Part shown: piece after piece, positions 18,757 to 28,585 of the stretch
Numbering within the stretch: the first letter of the stretch is position 1
How the letters are laid out: each line of letters begins with the position of its first letter
Source of the DNA: Porogramme epimiltina
Lineage: Eukaryota; Basidiomycota; Agaricomycetes; Polyporales; Polyporaceae
Assembly (NCBI GenBank): GCA_900155495.1
Contig: FTLJ01000856.1
Location: 1-28,821 of the forward strand
DNA length: 28,821 bases
Direction of reading: 5' to 3'
Notes under the pieces: model-generated
Database searches by the model: none
What the model was told of the DNA's origin: nothing
The model's input: the letters and a program-made list of their open reading frames with translations, nothing else
Program-made: the position numbers and the translations under genes

Positions 18757-20155
18757 ATGGGTCAATCATGGGAAATGTATGTGTATACTACTTGTGTCGC
18801 GCATTACCTGCTTAATATCATTATATCTAGCTACAACGCAGACTGCCGCCAAAAGATGGGGGGCTGCAAGCTGGGAGAACAATTCTTTGAAAGCTGGGGG
18901 GGACTTTACAATCGCCTCCTTGTCTTTTGTCTTCCACCGTAAGTTCCCCTTTAGTGGATCCCGATTTACAAGGCTCAGAGCTCATCAACCATTGCGTAGG
19001 GGATTCGACAAACTACTGAAAGGCGGTCGCAAGATCTCGCAACCGGGTCGCCTCGCGAATTTGCCGGAAGAGATTCTTCGTAACATTTTCAAGGAGCCGG
19101 ACTTCGGGTTTATAGACCTCGTCTTTATAGCAAGTACCTGCAAGAGTCTCCTCATCGCAGCGATGCCCCTCATGCAACCCTTATTGCAAGACATCCATGG
19201 CCCCTGGGCTAAAGGCCGGATTATATGCCTCGGAGAATATACGGACGTTGACGAGGACCTCCCTGCCGGCTTCCTCACCGACGCCGAGAAGCATGAAGCT
19301 GCAACGACCCACATCCCCGGACTTGGCGACCCTGGCGAGTACACCCCCTGCTACGCTTCGTACGCGTGCGAGCGCTATGAGCCAGAATGTCCGTCGCCGT
19401 ACCGACGCCGTAAACGTAGTGTCGAGGACACCCGGATCAACTACCACGCCCTTCACGACCGCCTACGCCAATTCGTCAAGATGCGTACAGTGGAGCCCGC
19501 CGTGCGCGCACAGGACCTCGCGCTCTTCGACGTCCTTTACGGTGCCGCGCTCTCCCCTTCGTTCAGAAGGGGAGAAAGAGCTCTGTTCAACATCACGAAA
19601 GGCGAGTGCGTGCACGAAGATGGCTTGCGTCCAATGGCGCTTGACAGTTACGGCACCCTTGCGAACCTTGCGCACGCGCTGCTGTCGCGCATCTGTTGGT
19701 CGACAGATCCGAGTTGCTCGATGTATCTCGAAGACTGGCTTGTGGACGAGCTCATGCAGGGGCCATGGGCGGGCGACAGGTTCTGTATCGCGACAATGGA
19801 CGAAATGCCGCTCACGCCCATGGGCGAGGTGTGGAAAGATGTGACGGTAGACGTGGACGCGTTCCTGTGGCATGTGTGGAGACACGAGCACAAAGGAGAC
19901 GCGCTGTGTAGGAAGGAGTTCAAAGGTGTCTTAGGCGGGGATGCGTCGACGGCAGCTGAGAGAGAAAGGAAGGAGGAAGCTGAAGCCGAAGCCGAAGCCA
20001 AGAGGGAAGAGGAAGCCGAAGCCATGAGAAAGACCCAAGAGGCTGCCGCAAAGAGGAAGAGAGAAGAGTACGAAGAGGATGCTATCGAAGAGGCGCTAGC
20101 ATTTAGGGACAGGTATAATGCCTCGTTGATGAGGATGGTGAGCCGGAAGCCCTGA
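18757..20155 (+). CDS. F-box-like protein with MGQ-S-W N-terminus, copy 1
   Basis: Three exons, 18757-18776, 18831-18938 and 19000-20155, giving 427 residues. The first two encode a short module, MGQSWEIYNADCRQKMGG then CKLGEQFFESW, which recurs in copy 2 and which I recognise only as a repeated theme of mushroom proteins of unknown role. Residues 61-100 (RLANLPEEILRNIF..., ending ..LVFIASTCKSLLIAAMP) fit an F-box-like fold, the adaptor that binds Skp1 in SCF ubiquitin ligases. The middle (about 105-350) has no known repeat. The last 70 residues are a highly charged helix with Glu-Ala repeats and an AAAKRKREEYEED segment, likely a coiled coil. The start follows from the GTATGT donor 20 bases on, conserved in copy 2. 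If it acts as an F-box protein, the middle domain would select substrates; this is inference. Confidence 0.78.
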
Positions 20156-20781
20156 GAGAGGTTATTCAAGACATTCGTTACATTCTCCCATCGCATAGCG
20201 TTGTAGAACATACTGCCTTTATGATATTGGTATCGACGTCAATTCTGTGATTATCCATTAACTAACGATTCTATCGTATGCCAGTGGAGGAAAGTCAACA
20301 AGACAGAAGTGCCCAGGAAGGATGTTCAACTGCCAGTCGTAAAATGACACCTCAGAGATTCGACAAAGGGCATAATATGTTTTTGCATCTATCCGGAATA
20401 TTGAGTGAATGACGGAATATGTGCCAGCCTGAGGGTAAGTACAAACCACGGGAGGGAATTTTGAGTTCGACGCACCCTATGCATCTGGATCTTCTGCAGC
20501 CTTAATTCGTTTGCTATTATCAAGGTGGTAGTCTGCTCCTTTAAAAAGCTGATCATCTCGGAGCGGGAGTCGTCTTACCACATTTGGAAATTAGCCGCCG
20601 GACACGTGTATTCGACCTCGGACGACAGCAGTGACCAGTCTACATGACCGTTCCTTTGCATCTCGAGCATCTTCCTGCCAGAACATTCAAGTTGATAGCC
20701 TGAGCCGCCTCGTACAGTCTCCTCAAGGGTTATCCCTTTCCTCAAGATCCCACATTTCATTTCACAGAATGCTGTGCGGGA
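20156..20781. other. Intergenic region between the two F-box-like copies
   Basis: No supported gene. The left part is the 3' region of copy 1. From about 20830 onward the DNA is the duplicated upstream region of copy 2. Confidence 0.45.
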
Positions 20782-21117
20782 TTGAGTTCGAAGACACGAG
20801 GTCGTGGCCGGGGCGGACGTGACGCAAAGCTCGCGGAGGCATGGGACGCCTGTCCCCAGAGTACTCGGAAGAAGAGGCCTTTGTGGGGGAGGACAGCTGC
20901 ATTGGAGATTTTGGACTCTATCACAAGATTGGCAACATTCAAAAATACAACTACTACGCCGGCGACCTCAGCTACTCCGTTCAAAGAGGTTCCACCCCGG
21001 GCAGGTCTCAGCTGCACGGCACAATGCGCAGGTTGCTCCATTGTGTCCTCGATTAGGAGGCTACTGGTAGCCGAGCCACGTGCGCTCATGTTCAAAACTT
21101 GGTCGCCTCTTTCTTGA
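20782..21117 (+). CDS. Candidate small gene upstream of F-box-like copy 2 (111 aa)
   Basis: An open frame beginning with a GTG-type codon at 20782 and reading through AEAWDACPQSTRKKRPLWGR, a Thr-rich stretch and SIVSSIRRLLVAEPRA, then stopping at 21117. If real, it probably starts at an upstream spliced exon, since no ATG opens it. It is the counterpart of the candidate at 17606-17963 and of the segment cut by the MITE in copy 1: SIVSSIRRLLVAEPRA is also encoded right of the element. However, its 3' third coincides with the conserved palindrome and E-box, so conservation there may be regulatory rather than coding. Function unknown, and the gene itself is uncertain. Confidence 0.25.
   Translation: MSSKTRGRGRGGRDAKLAEAWDACPQSTRKKRPLWGRTAALEILDSITRLATFKNTTTTPATSATPFKEVPPRAGLSCTAQCAGCSIVSSIRRLLVAEPRALMFKTWSPLS
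21047..21082 (+). promoter_or_regulatory. Conserved promoter block of F-box-like gene 2
   Basis: GGCTACTGGTAGCC (21059-21072) has 6-bp palindromic arms with a TG centre, and CACGTG (21077-21082) follows at the same spacing as in copy 1. The TATA-like AT run of copy 1 is replaced here by GTTCAAAACTT, so core promoter strength may differ. Confidence 0.55.
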
Positions 21118-21223
21118 ACAACATCGCTCTTGACCACCGCCACGACCACTGTACACGCTTACTAGTGATACCCTCGAGCTCCTGCAGAACCACAGAAGCG
21201 TCCCAACCACATCGTGGTCTACT

Positions 21224-22526
21224 ATGGGTCAATCCTGGTACCTGTGCGTGCATACTCCGTCTGCTGTATACTAACTGCTTAAAATCATTACGTCCAGCCT
21301 CAACGCAGACTGCCGCCAAAAGATGGGAGGGTCCAAGCTGGGAGAAGAATTCTTCCAAGGTTGGGATAGTCTTTACCATCGCATCCTTGTCCCGAGGCTT
21401 CCTGCGTACGTCCCTTCAGCGGACTCTGATTTGCTCGACTCAGGGTTAATAACTCATATTCTTTAGAGAGCTTGACGAGTGGCTGAAGTGCGGCCGCAAG
21501 GTCTCGCAACCAGGTCGTCTCGCGAACCTTCCGGAAGAGATTCTTCGCAATATCTTCAAGGAGCCAGACTTCGGGTTTACAGACCTCGTCTTTGTAGCAA
21601 GTACCTGCAAGGTTCTCCTCATCGCCGCGATGCCCCTCCTGCAATCTTCACTGCAAGACATCCACGCACCCTGGGCCAAGGGCCGAATCATATACCTGGG
21701 TACTGACACAGAAGACGACACAATGCTTCCTGCCGGCTTCCTCTCCGCTGCTGAGAAGCACGCGGCAGTAACAACTCACATACCCGGAGTTGGCAATCCC
21801 GGCGAATATATCCCCCGCTACGCTTTGTATGCGTGCGAGCTCTATCAGCGAGCTTGTCAATCGCAGTACCAACGCTATGCACGCAATGTCACGGAGGCCC
21901 AGATGAACTACCGCGACCACCACGATCGTCTTCGCAAGTTCGTCAAGATGCGCACAGTGGAGCCCGCCGTGCGCGCACAGGACCTCGCGCTCTTCGACGT
22001 CCTTTACGGTGCCGCGCTCTCCCCTTCATACGAAGAGGGCGAGAGCATTCTATTCAATATCACGAAAGGCGAGTGCGTGCACGAAGGTGGTTTGCGTCCA
22101 ATGGTGCTAGACCGTTATGGCACCCGTGCAAACCTCGCACACGCGTTGCTCTCGCGCGTCTGCTGGTCGACGTATGCGGACTGCGCGATGCACCTCGAGG
22201 ACTGGCTCGCGGAGGATCTCACGAAAGGCCCATGGGCAGGCGACAGGTTCTGCATCGCGACGATGGATGAGATGCCGCTCACACCCATGGGCGAGGCGTG
22301 GAAAGATGTGACGGTGGAGGCTGCCGCGTTCCTATGGCATGTGTGGAGGCACCAGTGCAAGGGAGACCCGCTGTGCGGGGAGGGGTTCAAGGGCGTCCCG
22401 GGCGGTGATGCATCTACGGTAGCGAAGAGAGAAAGAGGGGAGGAAAAGGCGGCAATGAAGAAGAAGAGGGAAGCCGAAGCCACGCGAAAGGCCCAAGAGG
22501 CTGCCGCAAAGAGGAAGAGGGAGTAA
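21224..22526 (+). CDS. F-box-like protein with MGQ-S-W N-terminus, copy 2 (shortened C-terminus)
   Basis: Three exons, 21224-21243, 21298-21405 and 21467-22526, with the same boundaries as copy 1; 395 residues. It starts MGQSWYLLNADCRQKMGG then SKLGEEFFQGW and carries the F-box-like RLANLPEEILRNIFKEPDFGFTDLVF. The middle domain is clearly homologous, and one 74-base stretch (21954-22027) is identical to copy 1. The C-terminus ends early: after AAAKRKRE a TAA (22524-22526) replaces a glutamate codon of copy 1. Beyond it the frame stays aligned with the copy 1 tail for 33 more codons to a TAG at 22626-22628, so the stop is recent. About the last 30 residues of the charged helix are lost; the F-box-like and middle domains are intact, so the protein may still work. 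Confidence 0.78.
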
Positions 22527-22628
22527 TACAATGGAGATGACATTGAAAAGGCGTTAGCTTTTTCGAATAAGTCTGACGCCTCCTTGAAGAGGATTGCGAG
22601 CATAGAGCGCCGAGAAGATGTTGATTAG
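22527..22628 (+). pseudogene. Former 3' coding tail of F-box-like copy 2
   Basis: Lies after the premature TAA and still reads in the ancestral frame, with EKALAF..SDASLKRI against EEALAF..YNASLMRM in copy 1, ending at TAG. Not translated unless the stop is bypassed. Confidence 0.7.
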
Positions 22629-23108
22629 AGGAGGTTTGTTCGAGGGACTGGTGCTCTAAATGTACGAATGTCGTTTTTGCTGTCTCTCGATGCCGTACGC
22701 ACATGCACATATTTCAATAAGTATGTGCACCACTCGTCCGTCCTTGTGTCATGAAGATACTTCGTCAACTCAATCTAGTTGATGTAACCTCGCGCGTGTG
22801 CGATGCATTCCGGGGTTGTGTAGGACAATCCAATCACATTTACCGGTAAGGTGCAGCCAAGAGGTCAATTAAACTGGTTACAAGGTTCCCTTCCAAACTA
22901 TGGTCCATGAAAAAGCTTGTATTCTGATTTAAAGCGTGCCCAGTTCCCCCAGAAGACTTAGATAGTCATTTCAGGAAGACGGGCGATTTATTCCAAAACA
23001 TAACCCAGTGCCGTTGTGCCCATGATATATTGAAAGACTACACGCTGAGAGGACCGCTCCAACTCCAGAAATCCATGTCTATAGCGTTGGCCTGAAAAGT
23101 CCCTGAAT
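22629..23108. other. Intergenic region, convergent 3' ends
   Basis: About 480 bases between two convergent genes. AT-richer, and no gene, repeat or RNA is recognised. Confidence 0.5.
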
Positions 23109-23754
23109 CTACGAGGAGGTGACGATCACCTCGTTTGCGATGCAGAGCACCTATTGGGGAACATAATCGTCGTTAGTGGAGTTCGCGACAAGCTAGGACG
23201 TCTAGCTCGCGCTCGTACCTCTCCCGGGTAGATGTTCGTACACCCGCTGTTGATGTTCGGGTTGTTGGCAAGGAGGATGTCCTCCGTGGTACCCGCCAAC
23301 TGAGCGATTCCGGGGCACGAGTCGCCAGCAACGACAACGTGTGTGATCTCGCAGTCCTGGCCGGTGATACCAAGACAGAGGGGCTGGAACAAGACATGTC
23401 AGAAGACAAGAAGCAGGTAATATTCCAGGCACATACCTCTCCGAGAGCTAGGTTGTCGCACGCAGCGTCGATCTTGTCCTTGTTGACAGTGGCAAGCTGG
23501 TAGCTGTGGATCCGTCGTCGGCAAAGCACGCAGCACTGCTAGCAGCCGTACTTACGTCGAGACGTTCTCCTTCGCAGAGATGCCGTCGCAGGTGTCGCCG
23601 AGCACAACCGTGTAGTTGCGAGCGCAGTTGGGCTCCTGCGCGTTGACTGGGACACATAAGCAATGCTCCCTTTGATCGCACTCGATGCAGGAAACTCACC
23701 GCCAGCGGCCACGGCCGCGAGCACAATGAAAGCGAGCTTCGAAGAGGCGAACAT
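23109..23754 (-). CDS. Secreted protein with two LysM domains
   Basis: Small secreted LysM protein, 139 residues, five exons read leftward: 23754-23700, 23646-23556, 23503-23437, 23383-23219, 23150-23109; all introns GT..AG. Residues 1-21 form a signal peptide (hydrophobic core LAFIVLAAVAAG, likely cleavage after VNA). LysM 1 spans about 30-75 (YTVVLGDTCDGIS..YQLATVN..) and LysM 2 about 86-132 (THVVVAGDSCPGIA..LLANNPNIN..IYPGE). Paired cysteines and the NNPN/YPGE signatures are those of fungal LysM proteins, which bind chitin or its oligomers. No catalytic domain is attached, as in LysM effectors and cell-wall-shielding proteins. Whether this one hides chitin from a host or competitor or protects its own wall cannot be read here. 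The ATG is the only one giving a signal peptide. Confidence 0.92.
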
Positions 23755-23842
23755 CTTTCTGTGAGGGAGAGAGGGTGGACCTGTAGTGTGAAAGCTCAAG
23801 TTTGAGGGAGGAGCGGTGAGGGAAACTGTCGACACTCGAGCT

Positions 23843-23850
23843 CTTTTATG
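23843..23850 (-). promoter_or_regulatory. TATA-like box of the LysM gene
   Basis: CATAAAAG on the minus strand about 90 bases before the LysM start codon, a suitable position for a core promoter element. Confidence 0.5.
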
Positions 23851-25882
23851 CTCTCTGGCAAGCTATGCTGCCGTAATCGAGTTGGCTACACATCCGGATC
23901 GCGATGAGTAGTGAGTCAAGAGGGTGCAAATGCGTGTGGAAGCCTCGACAGACCTATACCCTGAGATGCTCGCCTCCGACCCGTGTCGCGTCCGCTTGGC
24001 GTCGGGACCGCATAGCCTTGATGATCAGTACGCCGTGTCCGTATGCAGGTACAGTTGACTGCGCGTCCTGCAACGCGTGTATTAGAATACGAAAGATGCT
24101 GCTGAAACATGCAGCTGGCCCACCAGAGCGAGTCATGCCTACACCTCCAGCTGAACAGACTCCAGTGAAAGCATCTCAGGCTACCACAGTGAATGCTTCG
24201 AGCTCATCATGAACATGAACGCTACGTCCTGTCGCGCAGCTGGCTAGGCCGAGTCAAGGTCGTGCACGGGGATGTCACCGCTTGGACTGGAGGTTCCGGA
24301 CGCGACGCGGCGGCAACTTGCCGCCGAGGGGATTATGCCGTACAGCCACGGCGTCGCTCGGATTGCATGTGAGCATTCTGCGGGCCTCCTGCGTCGGGAG
24401 ATAGCCAAATTAGTCAGTCGCCATGGGGCGCATCAGCAGGCCGCCCGGCGCATCAATGCACAGCAGCCGACAGGACAACATGAGTCCTCCAACTTCCGAG
24501 CCTCGTGGACGGAGACGTCCCAAGTAGAGTTGAAGCAAACGCTGGCGCCTATGAGCTTTAAGGTGTGGTTTGTGACGCTATCGTTACGATATGGAGTCTT
24601 TACAATCATGAAGTAGCATAAGTTGCGTATTAATGCAATAGTAGAAGGAGCTAGAGGTTTACCTTCAACGGGACGTCAAGAAAACGCCGTCCGCGCAAGG
24701 CGTAAGTTGACACTGTCCGAAGCACGGCTGGCATATGACGTCCATGTGTCACTGTGGATGGCGCGCTTCTCTGGTTTTGTCCGTGTCCCTCGGGAGCCCG
24801 AGTCAGTCCTAGGCGGAAGACGGCTGTCGCCGCGACTTCAACGGCTCTTCGTGATCGGAGAAGTAGCAAAGTGCTCGTTGTGTCCCGCGCATCGCCGAAA
24901 ACGAGGGAATATATCCACTCCCCTCGTTCATAACCTCGCACAGGAGTATGCGTAGTCTAGGAACAACTTTAAATATTGTGGGAGGTGCGTCTAGACCCCG
25001 GGGCGAAGGGACACTCACCTGATAGGCTACCAGCTATATGACCTATACCTGTCAATACCGTTGCAAGGATTTCCGAGTTTAGGAGCTGTTAAGATGGAGT
25101 TCAGACTCATTGACCGTAGGCATCCATGCTATCTAAAAGTGGCATATTCTGCGCGGGAGGATTATCGTCAGCGTGCAACATAAACCCCTAACAGAAATAA
25201 GGAACTAGTTCCTTGTGTTGAGTAAGACGAATCACCGCAGTGCCTATCATCAGACTCACATCCCGGATCACCATTCCTATACATCGCCTTACCTCCCACA
25301 CGCGTTCTGGTACGCCTTTTCGGCCTCTCCGCCGCATCCTGTGCACGTCCTTAGCAAGCAACTCGTGATCGCGCAGCTCTCCAGACTCCCGCGCAAGGCA
25401 CCCCACCAACGACTCATGTCGTGCCTGCACCCACCCACCCCGTGCGCGCTGGCACAGCACCTGTGAATGGAGGGAGACCATTCGGCCGGTCTGCGACGCC
25501 TCCGGCTCACACACAGTGGTGAACCCCCCATACACCACCGCTCCATCCGCTCACACGTCGTACACACCCCTCAAGGCCGCAAAAAATCGACTCCACCCTA
25601 CACGCCCCGCCTCTATGCTCACCGACTAAACGGCTCCCGTGAACCAGATGGCTCGCAGAGCGACTCCAGCACCTTCCGCCACAGGACCCAACAAACCTCC
25701 GAGAAAACACTCCAGCCGTACAACACACGGGTGCGTCGTCACCGGAACGCGCACGTCCCGATGACGACGCAGACGTACGTGTACCGGGGCGGAGGAGCGT
25801 CCGACCGAGGTGGAACCTGCGGCGTTCCACCTCCCATCTCCCTCCTCGCCATTTCATTCGCCTCCGCAACTCGCAACCCACC

Positions 25883-25911
25883 ACTCGCCACTCGCCGCTC
25901 GCCACTCGCCG
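25883..25911. repeat. Short tandem repeat, CACTCGC-type unit
   Basis: Four head-to-tail near copies of a 7-base unit (ACTCGCC, one as GCTCGCC). Simple-sequence DNA in a non-coding region. Confidence 0.7.
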
Positions 25912-26346
25912 CCCACCTCCACCCCTCCACCCACATGCGCGTGGAAAGCCCATGCGCGCACCGTGGGTGTGGGTTGTGCGCTGGGCGAGGGGGAGACTAT
26001 CGCCGCCGCCGGGATGGGAACGCTCACCGCCGGCGCGCCCCACGAACGGGAAATCGGGGTTAGAACCAGCCGGTGCTGCCTTGCAGTTGGTCAGAACGTT
26101 CCGCGCGGGGGGGCCCTTCGTGCACGGTGCATGGAACGAAAGGGCGGATGGAAAGGGGCGTGGCGCCGATCGCGTGAGATGGCACGACGGCACAACGGTC
26201 GCTCGCTCGCTCGGAGTTCCAACCGTGCAGCTGCTGGCGGAAGCGTATCAGCCTTGGAACCACGTTCCTGCGGGTAGACCCCACCGAGAGGACACTTACT
26301 GCATCCTTTCCGTTGGAAATTGCGCACGCAGCCGTACGCGCTCTCG

Positions 26347-26367
26347 GAAGCACGAAGCACGAAGCAC
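26347..26367. repeat. Three tandem GAAGCAC units
   Basis: Three exact copies of a 7-base unit in non-coding DNA, about 60 bases before an isolated TATAAAA. Confidence 0.7.
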
Positions 26368-26426
26368 GAGGGTTTCGTTCTCTCGCCCAGAGCCATGGGT
26401 GTCCGCGCGGCGCGGCGAGACGCGGT

Positions 26427-26433
26427 TATAAAA
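26427..26433 (+). promoter_or_regulatory. Isolated TATA-like sequence
   Basis: TATAAAA in GC-rich surroundings. Transcription rightward from here would meet only a short frame (ATG at 26575, 14 codons to a stop) before the convergent RRP43-like gene. It may be a promoter of a non-coding transcript or just an AT patch. Confidence 0.25.
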
Positions 26434-26755
26434 ATACAATAGAATTTTTTTCCTACGACCGACGCCACGCGCACACACACCCCCAACACCGGAGACTACA
26501 CACGAGAGAGAGAAGGCGCCACCGCCGGGCACTCGCAAACAGCGAGCGCGCGCTCCGGCGCAGATTTTTCCTAGATGCAGCGGCGAGCAGCGATGCCCGC
26601 CTTCGATGTACGGATATAGCCCGTTGAGACATGAGCCATGAGACAAAGCCGAAAGGAAGAAGAAAGAAGGAGGAAGCCCGCACGGCGCAACAGGGGGACA
26701 CACCTGACACACGAACGATAATCGCCAGCCCCCCTCCCCCGCGCCCACGCAGCGA

Positions 26756-28089
26756 TCACGGGACGCCGTAAACCTCCCTGCGGGACGTTAACCAGCACTC
26801 CTTGGCGGCATCGATGCACTTCGTCAGCACATCATCCGCGCCACCCACGATGCCGAGCCCGAGTTGCATGATCGAGGCCAAGCCGCCGGACCCATCGATG
26901 ACGACCGAGATCGCAGTGTCCAGCAGCGGCTCCTCGAACGACGTCGGGTCGGCCAACGTGTGCTTCCTAGGGAAAAAACAGCGCGTGTTTGTGGTTTAGC
27001 CATGCGCCCGCGACGGAGGCACGGACCGCGCGCGAGGCTCACCCATCGAAGATCCCAAAGGAGAAGGAGGTCGGTAGCCGACCGATCTGTAGCGGCTCCA
27101 TGACCTTCCTCGTGCAGACCGTCCGCCGGCGGTCCTCGTCGTACGTCGCCTTCGGCAGCCTAGCTATATGCGCGCGCGCCCCTCAGCACCAACGCCTGCA
27201 CTCACGACGACGCACGGAACAACTCACTGTTCTTCAGCGCGGCGACCATCGCGAGCAGCGTCGCGTCGAACGCGTTCCCGTCGTAGTTGATGCACGTCGC
27301 GTCCACGTAGAGCACCCACGCCGCCTTCCCGGGCTCCACGCACAGCGACTCGAGCGGCACCACGCCGGAGCTGCGGAGCTAGACACGTCGGCCGGGGCCA
27401 CCACGGGGATAGAGGAGAGGGGGCAAGGAGGGGGGGGGGGAGAAACGAGAGCACGGCGCACACTCACGAGACGAGCACCTCGTTCAGCCGGTCGGACAGC
27501 ACCTGCGCCTCGTCCGTCGGCGGCCCGGGCTTGAACTTGGGCGAGCAGATCGCGGGGAGGTCGAGGTTCGGCACTGTGCGCGCGTAGAAGCACACGAAAG
27601 AAGCGAGAAGTTCGCGTGTGGGCAGCGGGGGGTGAGGGGGCGTGCGCGCGCGCGGGCACAAGGGGGGGAACACGCACCGAGGAAGCCCTCGTTGGGCCTG
27701 TCGAGCTCCGGCTCGGCCAGCTCCGCCTTCACGCCGCACACGACGGTCGTCTGGCCGAGGCGGACGAGCGCAGACCCGTCCGCGGTGGATATCGAGCCTG
27801 CGCGGCGCGTAGCGGCGTCAGAACGGCCTGCAGCGAGTGGGCGTGGAGGGGGGAGAGGGGAGAGGGGGGGGCGCAGCGCGGGGGCCGCGGGGCACGCACC
27901 TACGTTAACAGACACATCCCGCCACTCGTCGAGGTCGCGGCCGTCCGGGCGGACGTTCTCTGCGAGGAAGCGCTCCAGATAGGTTTTGGGGTGGAGCCGT
28001 TGGAACGTGAGCGCCTTGAGCGCGTCGGCCGTGGGCGAAGTCGAGAGCGAGGCGGTCGAGGTCGAGGCCTGGGGCGCGACGGCGGCCAT
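26756..28089 (-). CDS. RRP43: Exosome complex subunit RRP43 (EXOSC8-like)
   Basis: RNase PH-like subunit of the nine-subunit exosome ring, which guides RNA to the 3'-5' nucleases in nucleus and cytoplasm; this subunit is non-catalytic in characterised eukaryotes. Six exons read leftward: 28089-27900, 27797-27678, 27573-27468, 27370-27228, 27163-27043, 26966-26756; 296 residues, near the usual length. Diagnostic stretches are RPDGRDLDEWRDVSVNVG then SISTADGSALVRLGQTTVVCGVKAE near the N-terminus, VPNLDLPAICSPKFKPGPPTDE, VLYVDATCINYDGNAFDATLLAMVAALKN and LADPTSFEEPLLDTAISVVIDG near the C-terminus. The fourth intron uses the earlier of two nearby acceptors (ATATAG), giving TRLPKATYDED as the family requires. 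Several introns are C-rich on the sense strand. The start has no competing ATG. I chose RRP43 over RRP42 and RRP45 by overall pattern. Confidence 0.9.
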
Positions 28090-28585
28090 GCTGGGCTGCG
28101 AAATTTTGCGGGGGGAAGGCGAATGAATGGGGTGCGCGTGTGTGGGAGAGAGGCAGGCAGCGAGGCAGGCAGGTAGGAGGCGCAGCAGCGTGCAGGCGGA
28201 GGGGCGTGCACCGAGCGGTCACGGAGGGCAGGAGCGAAGACGCACTGGGCGACTGGCCGAGGCGGAAGGCGGGGCGGGCGCTGGCGCTGGAGGCGTGGGC
28301 GTGGGCGGCGGGCGGGCCCGAGACGCGGCGCGTGGCTCGCGGCCGGCTCGCGTGGCCTGGGGCGGCGGACACAGCGCGTTAGGCGACGAGATTGAGGTGA
28401 GATAAATTGCGCCGCGAAGGAGATGCGCTCTCTGCAATCTATCCTGAACGAGTTGTGGGTCCAGCGCGTCCCGCACCCTCGGGCTGCCCGTTGGACATTG
28501 TGTGCGCCGTCGTGGGACGCGCCCACCCCAGCCCCCGCCACCCCCCACCGCTGCGCGCGAACGACTAGCAGTGTTTTCGTCCCCA
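28090..28585. other. Upstream region of the RRP43-like gene
   Basis: About 500 GC-rich bases between two leftward genes, holding the RRP43-like promoter and the 3' region of the next gene. No TATA box is obvious, as is common for housekeeping promoters. Confidence 0.45.

Larger units (their letters stand above)
23755..26755. other. 3-kb region with no convincing gene
   Basis: It begins with the LysM promoter and ends at the 3' end of the RRP43-like gene. Open frames of 80-230 codons exist on both strands, mostly in the GC-rich part (25500-26750), but none shows a known domain, a signal peptide or a phase-consistent splice chain. Small structures seen are a 19-bp hyphenated palindrome (24308-24326), a 16-bp palindrome (25199-25214), a 10-bp-stem hairpin (25807-25833), a CTCGCC-type tandem repeat (25883-25911), three GAAGCAC units (26347-26367) and an isolated TATAAAA on the plus strand at 26427-26433 with no clear gene after it. 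Confidence 0.45.

Noticed and set aside
24272..24616. Plus-strand frame beginning MSPLGLEVPDATRRQ
   Set aside because: No recognisable domain, no splice support and no duplicate for comparison; not enough to call a gene.
25507..26193. Minus-strand open frame of 228 codons
   Set aside because: It spans simple-sequence and hairpin DNA and gives an Arg/Gly-rich product with no domain. Several competing frames cover the same DNA.
27616..28176. Plus-strand open frame opposite the RRP43-like gene
   Set aside because: Antisense shadow of the exosome subunit exons and their C-rich introns.
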